Shown here: positions 7,522-10,362 of the stretch, in pieces
Numbering within the stretch: position 1 is the stretch's first letter
How the letters are laid out: each line of letters starts with the position of its first letter
DNA from: Desulfotignum sp.
GTDB taxonomy: Bacteria > Desulfobacterota > Desulfobacteria > Desulfobacterales > Desulfobacteraceae
Direction: 5' to 3'
Length of the DNA: 10,362 bases
Assembly (NCBI GenBank): GCA_021737445.1
Contig: JAIPDY010000105.1
Coordinates: forward strand, 1 to 10,362
The notes under the pieces: model-generated
Seen by the model: only the letters and a program-made list of their open reading frames with translations
What the model was told of the DNA's origin: nothing
Databases searched by the model: none
Made by a program: the position numbers and the translations under genes

Positions 7522-7528
7522 GAGGATA
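7514..7528. repeat. Inverted-repeat arm 2: hicA stop and hicB ribosome-binding site
   Basis: TCATGTAGGAGGATA contains the hicA TAG stop (7519-7521) and the strong hicB Shine-Dalgarno AGGAGG (7520-7525), which is 5 nt before the hicB ATG. It can pair with 7303-7317 over all 15 positions in RNA, counting one G.U. Pairing would hide the hicB ribosome-binding site until ribosomes finishing hicA open it. Confidence 0.65.
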
Positions 7529-7530
7529 TA

Positions 7531-7965
7531 ATGGATTTTACCTACCCCGCAAAAATTGAAAAAGATGAAGGGAGATATTTTCTGGTCACTTTTCGGGATC
7601 TCCCTTACGGCAGCACGGACGGAAAAACCATTGATGAAGCGAAAAAACAGGCTGCGGACTGCTTAGAAGAGGTCATTGCCGGCTGTATCAGCGATGAACA
7701 GGATATTCCGGTGCCTTCCCCCCTGGAAAATGGAGAATATCCCATCCGGTTGCCGGCCCAGATGGCAGCCAAAGCTGCCCTGTATATTGCTGTTCAAAAA
7801 TCCGATATCCGCCGATCTGAACTGGCCAGACAGCTGAATCTTGATGAAAAGGAAATCCGCAGAATGCTGGACCCCATGCACGCTACAAAATTGCCTCGAA
7901 TAGAAGCTGCCCTGCATGCCCTGGGTTACGGACTTTGTGTATCAATGCTCGAACCCGCAGCCTGA
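7531..7965 (+). CDS. hicB: HicB-family antitoxin with C-terminal HTH
   Basis: This 144-residue antitoxin has two parts. The N-terminal part (about 1-65), with YPAKIEKDEGRYFLVTFRDLPYGSTDGKTIDEA, is the HicB partial-RNase-H-like domain that blocks HicA. The C-terminal part (about 75-140) contains SELARQLNLDEKEIRRMLDP and a following helix, a helix-turn-helix of the kind that binds the hicAB operator. AGGAGG at 7520-7525 fixes the ATG. HicB normally represses its own operon, so the palindrome at 7267-7302 is a candidate operator. The gene follows hicA by 9 nt and precedes the MoaD-like gene by 12 nt in the same reading frame. Confidence 0.9.
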   Translation: MDFTYPAKIEKDEGRYFLVTFRDLPYGSTDGKTIDEAKKQAADCLEEVIAGCISDEQDIPVPSPLENGEYPIRLPAQMAAKAALYIAVQKSDIRRSELARQLNLDEKEIRRMLDPMHATKLPRIEAALHALGYGLCVSMLEPAA

Positions 7966-7977
7966 TATATTTTCCCA

Positions 7978-8244
7978 ATGTCTGCAAAAAATACCGACAT
8001 CACCCTTACTCTGAATATGTCTGAAAGCCTGCTGAGCATTCTCAGGGATGCCGGCAGGCCCGGACAGCCGACCTGCCGGATCCGGGTGCAGGCAGGCACC
8101 CCGATCCGGCAGATCCTGATAGACCAGGGCATCAGCCCCCTGCTGGTGCCCCTGATTTTTCTGGACAGCCGGAAAGTATCCGTGGACACGCCTTTAGAAG
8201 CCGATGCTGTCCTGGCCCTTCACGGGCCCCTGGCCGGGGGTTGA
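7978..8244 (+). CDS. MoaD/ThiS-like beta-grasp sulfur-carrier protein
   Basis: This 88-residue protein ends in HGPLAGG, the exposed Gly-Gly tail that in MoaD and ThiS is adenylated and converted to a thiocarboxylate to donate sulfur. The order fits the ubiquitin-like fold: a first strand near ITLTL, CRIRVQAGTPIRQILIDQGI as strand two and the main helix, then PLIFLDSRKVSVDTPLEADAVLALHGPLAGG. MoaD-like genes are known companions of AOR genes, where they serve the dithiolene sulfur of the molybdo/tungstopterin. The partner is therefore probably the AOR at 5347-7239, despite the intervening hicAB. No clear ribosome-binding site precedes 7978; ATG 8017 is an alternative but would cost the first strand. 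A ThiS-type role in thiazole synthesis is possible but lacks neighbours. Translation may depend on coupling to hicB. Confidence 0.78.
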   Translation: MSAKNTDITLTLNMSESLLSILRDAGRPGQPTCRIRVQAGTPIRQILIDQGISPLLVPLIFLDSRKVSVDTPLEADAVLALHGPLAGG

Positions 8245-8269
8245 TACCTTTAGGCAAAACAGGTCTGAA

Positions 8270-9916
8270 TCAGAAAGGAAATTTTTCGCTGGTATCGATC
8301 CGCTGTTCCACTGCTTTTTCTACCGGTTTTTCAGCGATCTTGTGCACCGGGTTCCCGTCCACGTAGATGGCTTTGTAGGGTTTTGTGGGGCAGGCGTATT
8401 CACATCCCCCGCACCCGACGCAGATATCCGGATTCACCTTTGGGATCAACAAATCGCGGTCCGGCAGCGTCAGGTAATGAACCATGTCCACTGCCTTGGT
8501 GGGACAATGTTCGGAACAGGCCCCGCAATTGGTGTTGTCCGTATACACCACGCAGTTTTCCTTGATGAATCTGGCCACCCCGATCTGGATCTGCTGTTTC
8601 TCTTTTTTTGAAAAAGGCAGGATGGCGCCGGTGGGACAGATTTCCAGACAGTCCTTACAATCATAGTTGCAGTGCCCGGATCGAAAGTCCATTTTCGGCT
8701 GCAGCATGCCTGAGGGGCCGTAATCGAGAAACGCCGGGACCAGGATCCGGGACGGACACACGGAAACGCACAGATGGCAGGCCGTGCACAGGGATGAAAA
8801 CCTTGCCACACTGACCGATCCAGGAGGCGAAATCGGGCCGGTTCTGGTTTCCGGAATGGTGGTGGGCCGGGCCTGGATCGCCGGATCAACCGGATCAACT
8901 GGATCAACTGGATCAGCTGAATCGGCTGAATTGACCGGGCCGGCATCCACCCGGCTTGAACCCAGTCCCATGCCTGCTGCGGCCAGACCGATCAGAAACC
9001 CCCTGCGACCGGGTTTCACCAGATTTTGTCGGGTCTGCCGCCGCCAGTGGTTTTGGATGGTAAGCCCCTTTCCCGGACAGGCGGCCAGACAGTTGAAACA
9101 GGCCACGCAGCGGCTGACATCCACGGTTTTTTCCTTAAGATCAATACACCCGGCCTTGCAGACCCACTGGCACTGCCGGCAGCTTGCGCAGGCATCCGGG
9201 GCAATACGAATCCGGAGCATCGAAATCTTTGAGAACAGGCCCAGAAGCGCCCCCACGGGACAAAGCGTGTTGCAGTAAAGACGGCCATGACGGGCACTCA
9301 ACCATCCCACCGCTATCAAAGTTACCAGGGCAACCCCTGTGGCTACGGGAACAAATACCGGCCACTGGACCCGGTAAAGGGCATGGTTTCCCAATTGTTC
9401 CAGCAAAGGAACCCCCAGGTTGTTTGCTGCAAGGACAAAGGGGCGGAAAAGATGGGACACCATCCGGCCAAAACTGCTGAAAGGATCCAGCAGGTTGAGC
9501 ACAAGCCCGGTGCCTGCCAGAAAAAGCAGTACGGTCAGGATCAAGACCCCATACCAGAGAAAATAATGGGGCCGGGAATAGGAGAACCGGTACCGGTCCT
9601 TTTTTTCCCTTGGATTTGCGATCCTCTTACGGGCCGCGCGGCTGATCAGGTCCTGGAATGTTCCCAGGGGGCATACCGTGGAGCAGTAGACCCGGCCGAA
9701 CAGCAGGGTGAGGAGCAAAACCAGGATGAACCCTGCCGCTCCGATGGCGGCATTGTTCAGGAACTTGAGCAGGGACGGGACAAACTGCAAAAAAAGCACT
9801 TCCCCTGCAATGGCCCTGGACCCTGAATCTCTGAAATCCAGGAACAAAAAAACAGTGAGCAGAAAGAAGACAAGGGCAATGCCTGTCCGGAAGGGTTTGA
9901 GGTGACGAAGTGTCAT
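8270..9916 (-). CDS. NapH/NapG-like fused membrane polyferredoxin
   Basis: This is a 548-residue membrane iron-sulfur protein (551 if the TTG at 9925 is used; the ATG at 9916 is preferred, and neither has a good ribosome-binding site). Numbered from the ATG, four helices lie near 10-28, 54-74, 119-142 and 187-207. CSTVCP (78-83) and CNTLCP (215-220) are the CxxxCP motifs of the NapH/NosR/CcoG group. Two [4Fe-4S] sets follow (Cys243/246/249/253 and 270/273/276/280). Then GRRGFLIGLAAAG (303-315) looks like an internal twin-arginine export signal, followed by a Pro-Val-Asp repeat linker. Four further sets come next: 377/380/383/387, 416/420/423/427, 455/464/467/471 and 499/502/505/509. The basic loop after helix two argues that the first two clusters are cytoplasmic and the last four outside. 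It probably moves electrons between quinol and a periplasmic partner, as NapGH does. It sits downstream of the DUF362 gene. Confidence 0.85.
   Translation of the reverse strand: MTLRHLKPFRTGIALVFFLLTVFLFLDFRDSGSRAIAGEVLFLQFVPSLLKFLNNAAIGAAGFILVLLLTLLFGRVYCSTVCPLGTFQDLISRAARKRIANPREKKDRYRFSYSRPHYFLWYGVLILTVLLFLAGTGLVLNLLDPFSSFGRMVSHLFRPFVLAANNLGVPLLEQLGNHALYRVQWPVFVPVATGVALVTLIAVGWLSARHGRLYCNTLCPVGALLGLFSKISMLRIRIAPDACASCRQCQWVCKAGCIDLKEKTVDVSRCVACFNCLAACPGKGLTIQNHWRRQTRQNLVKPGRRGFLIGLAAAGMGLGSSRVDAGPVNSADSADPVDPVDPVDPAIQARPTTIPETRTGPISPPGSVSVARFSSLCTACHLCVSVCPSRILVPAFLDYGPSGMLQPKMDFRSGHCNYDCKDCLEICPTGAILPFSKKEKQQIQIGVARFIKENCVVYTDNTNCGACSEHCPTKAVDMVHYLTLPDRDLLIPKVNPDICVGCGGCEYACPTKPYKAIYVDGNPVHKIAEKPVEKAVEQRIDTSEKFPF
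8883..8936 (-). repeat. 9-bp tandem repeat coding for a Pro-Val-Asp linker
   Basis: Six 9-nt units run head to tail on the + strand: GGATCAACC, GGATCAACT, GGATCAACT, GGATCAGCT, GAATCGGCT, GAATTGACC. The units decay towards 8936. On the coding (-) strand they read as Ser-Ala-Asp and Pro-Val-Asp tripeptides just after the Tat-like segment of the polyferredoxin. The acidic, proline-containing linker should be flexible and likely varies in length between strains by slippage. Confidence 0.8.
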
Positions 9917-9937
9917 CTTAATCAAGATCTGAGCCGG

Positions 9938-10362
9938 TCAAAGTCTGATCCGGTTGATGGACAGGTCTGCCAGGTTCATCTGCCCCAGGTTCATGTCCGA
10001 AGCGATCTGAATATGGCGGATGTCGGCAGGTTTTGTACCGAACAGTTTTGCAGCAGCCGCATCTGCCGCCAGAAAGTCTGTCGAGATCACCTGGGCTTTC
10101 ATGGATACCACATCGTTGACCGACACCCCCCGGGGACCGTTGCGCGTCATGACATTATAGGCATCCACCACCGTGAGATCAGGGGCCCGGAAAGAGGCAA
10201 AATCCGCAATGCACTGGTGAAGATCGTTTCTATGCCAGTACCACCGGTCCCACACCACTCCCATCAGGTTTTTCATGCCGATGGTGACCATGGAGGAACT
10301 GTGGTGCTTCAACACCGGTACATTGATGAAAACATCCGCCTCCAGAAGGGCCTGGTGCACCT
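9938..10362 (-). CDS. DUF362 family protein, C-terminal part (5' end outside the window)
   Basis: About 141 residues of a DUF362 (PF04015) protein are visible, ending at the TGA at 9938-9940. The family signature is clear: ADVFINVPVLKHHSSSMVTIGMKN, followed by LMGVVWDR and, later, DLTVVDAYNVMTRNGPRG. This is interior sequence, so the Met codon at 10360 is not the real start and the gene runs past the right edge. The biochemical role of DUF362 proteins is not established; they frequently occur beside or fused to iron-sulfur domains, which fits here. The polyferredoxin gene begins 12-21 nt after its stop on the same strand, so the two probably form an operon and act together. A signal peptide or cysteine motif could lie in the missing N-terminal part. 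Confidence 0.88.
   Translation of the reverse strand, partial: VHQALLEADVFINVPVLKHHSSSMVTIGMKNLMGVVWDRWYWHRNDLHQCIADFASFRAPDLTVVDAYNVMTRNGPRGVSVNDVVSMKAQVISTDFLAADAAAAKLFGTKPADIRHIQIASDMNLGQMNLADLSINRIRL

Noticed and set aside
7303..7528. Inverted repeats around hicA as ends of a mobile unit
   Set aside because: The arms lie at the translation signals of hicA and hicB, would exclude the antitoxin gene, and no target duplication is seen outside them; an RNA-level role explains their place better.
7527..7532. Perfect TATAAT at the hicB start
   Set aside because: There is no -35-like hexamer at 16-18 nt upstream and no extended TGn; the match comes from the end of the ribosome-binding region running into the ATG.
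8245..8269. Bidirectional terminator between the convergent genes
   Set aside because: Only a 4-bp ACCT/AGGT pairing is present, too weak to call.
9287..9826. 179-codon open frame on the + strand
   Set aside because: It is antisense to the polyferredoxin membrane domain; the - strand frame has clear helices and CxxxCP motifs, while this product is Gln/Lys/Gly-rich without any recognisable feature.
10358..10360. Met codon as the start of the DUF362 protein
   Set aside because: The sequence right after it is the interior of the family domain (ADVFINVPVLKHH), so the real start lies beyond the window.

Overview
The window looks like chromosomal DNA from an anaerobic, probably sulfate-reducing deltaproteobacterium of the Desulfobacteraceae type. 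This is inferred from the moderately high GC, the aldehyde:ferredoxin oxidoreductase (AOR) family tungsten enzyme, the many multi-cluster iron-sulfur proteins and the DUF362 gene; no marker gene fixes the taxonomy. There are eleven genes (ten visible to their stop plus one cut by the right edge). No rRNA, tRNA, CRISPR array, transposase or phage gene was seen.

Region 1 (1-4835, + strand) is a tightly packed operon: an APH/choline-kinase-fold phosphotransferase, an ABC ATPase (YnjD/PotA-like, with a C-terminal TOBE-like region), a secreted YnjB-type (COG4134) substrate-binding protein, and two six-helix permeases that together match the single fused YnjC permease of E. coli. Junctions overlap by 4-25 nt or are 24 nt apart, so the set is probably co-translated. 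The likely logic is import of a small solute followed by phosphorylation in the cytoplasm. The solute cannot be read from the sequence.

Region 2 (4836-8244, + strand) starts after a 118-nt AT-rich gap with a weak promoter candidate. It holds a ferredoxin with four [4Fe-4S] motifs, then the AOR-family enzyme, and, after a hicA-hicB toxin-antitoxin pair, a MoaD/ThiS-like protein ending in Gly-Gly. The first two are the usual electron-transfer and catalytic subunits of a tungsten aldehyde oxidoreductase. The MoaD-like protein fits pterin-cofactor sulfur transfer for that enzyme. The hicAB pair has lower GC and splits this module, as if inserted. Its leader carries a 16-bp hairpin followed directly by a 15-nt segment complementary to the hicB ribosome-binding site, the most unusual non-coding signal here.

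Region 3 (8245-10362, - strand) converges on region 2 with only 25 nt between the stops. It encodes a DUF362 protein (5' end outside the window) and, downstream of it, a large membrane iron-sulfur protein that looks like NapH fused to NapG: four membrane helices, two CxxxCP motifs, two cytoplasmic [4Fe-4S] motifs, an internal twin-arginine-like segment, a short Pro-Val-Asp repeat linker, and four more [4Fe-4S] motifs predicted to lie outside the membrane.

Nothing here is clearly a wholly new system. The best leads are the RNA structure around hicA, the NapH-NapG-like fusion with an internal export signal, and the kinase with a Glu where the catalytic Asp is expected.
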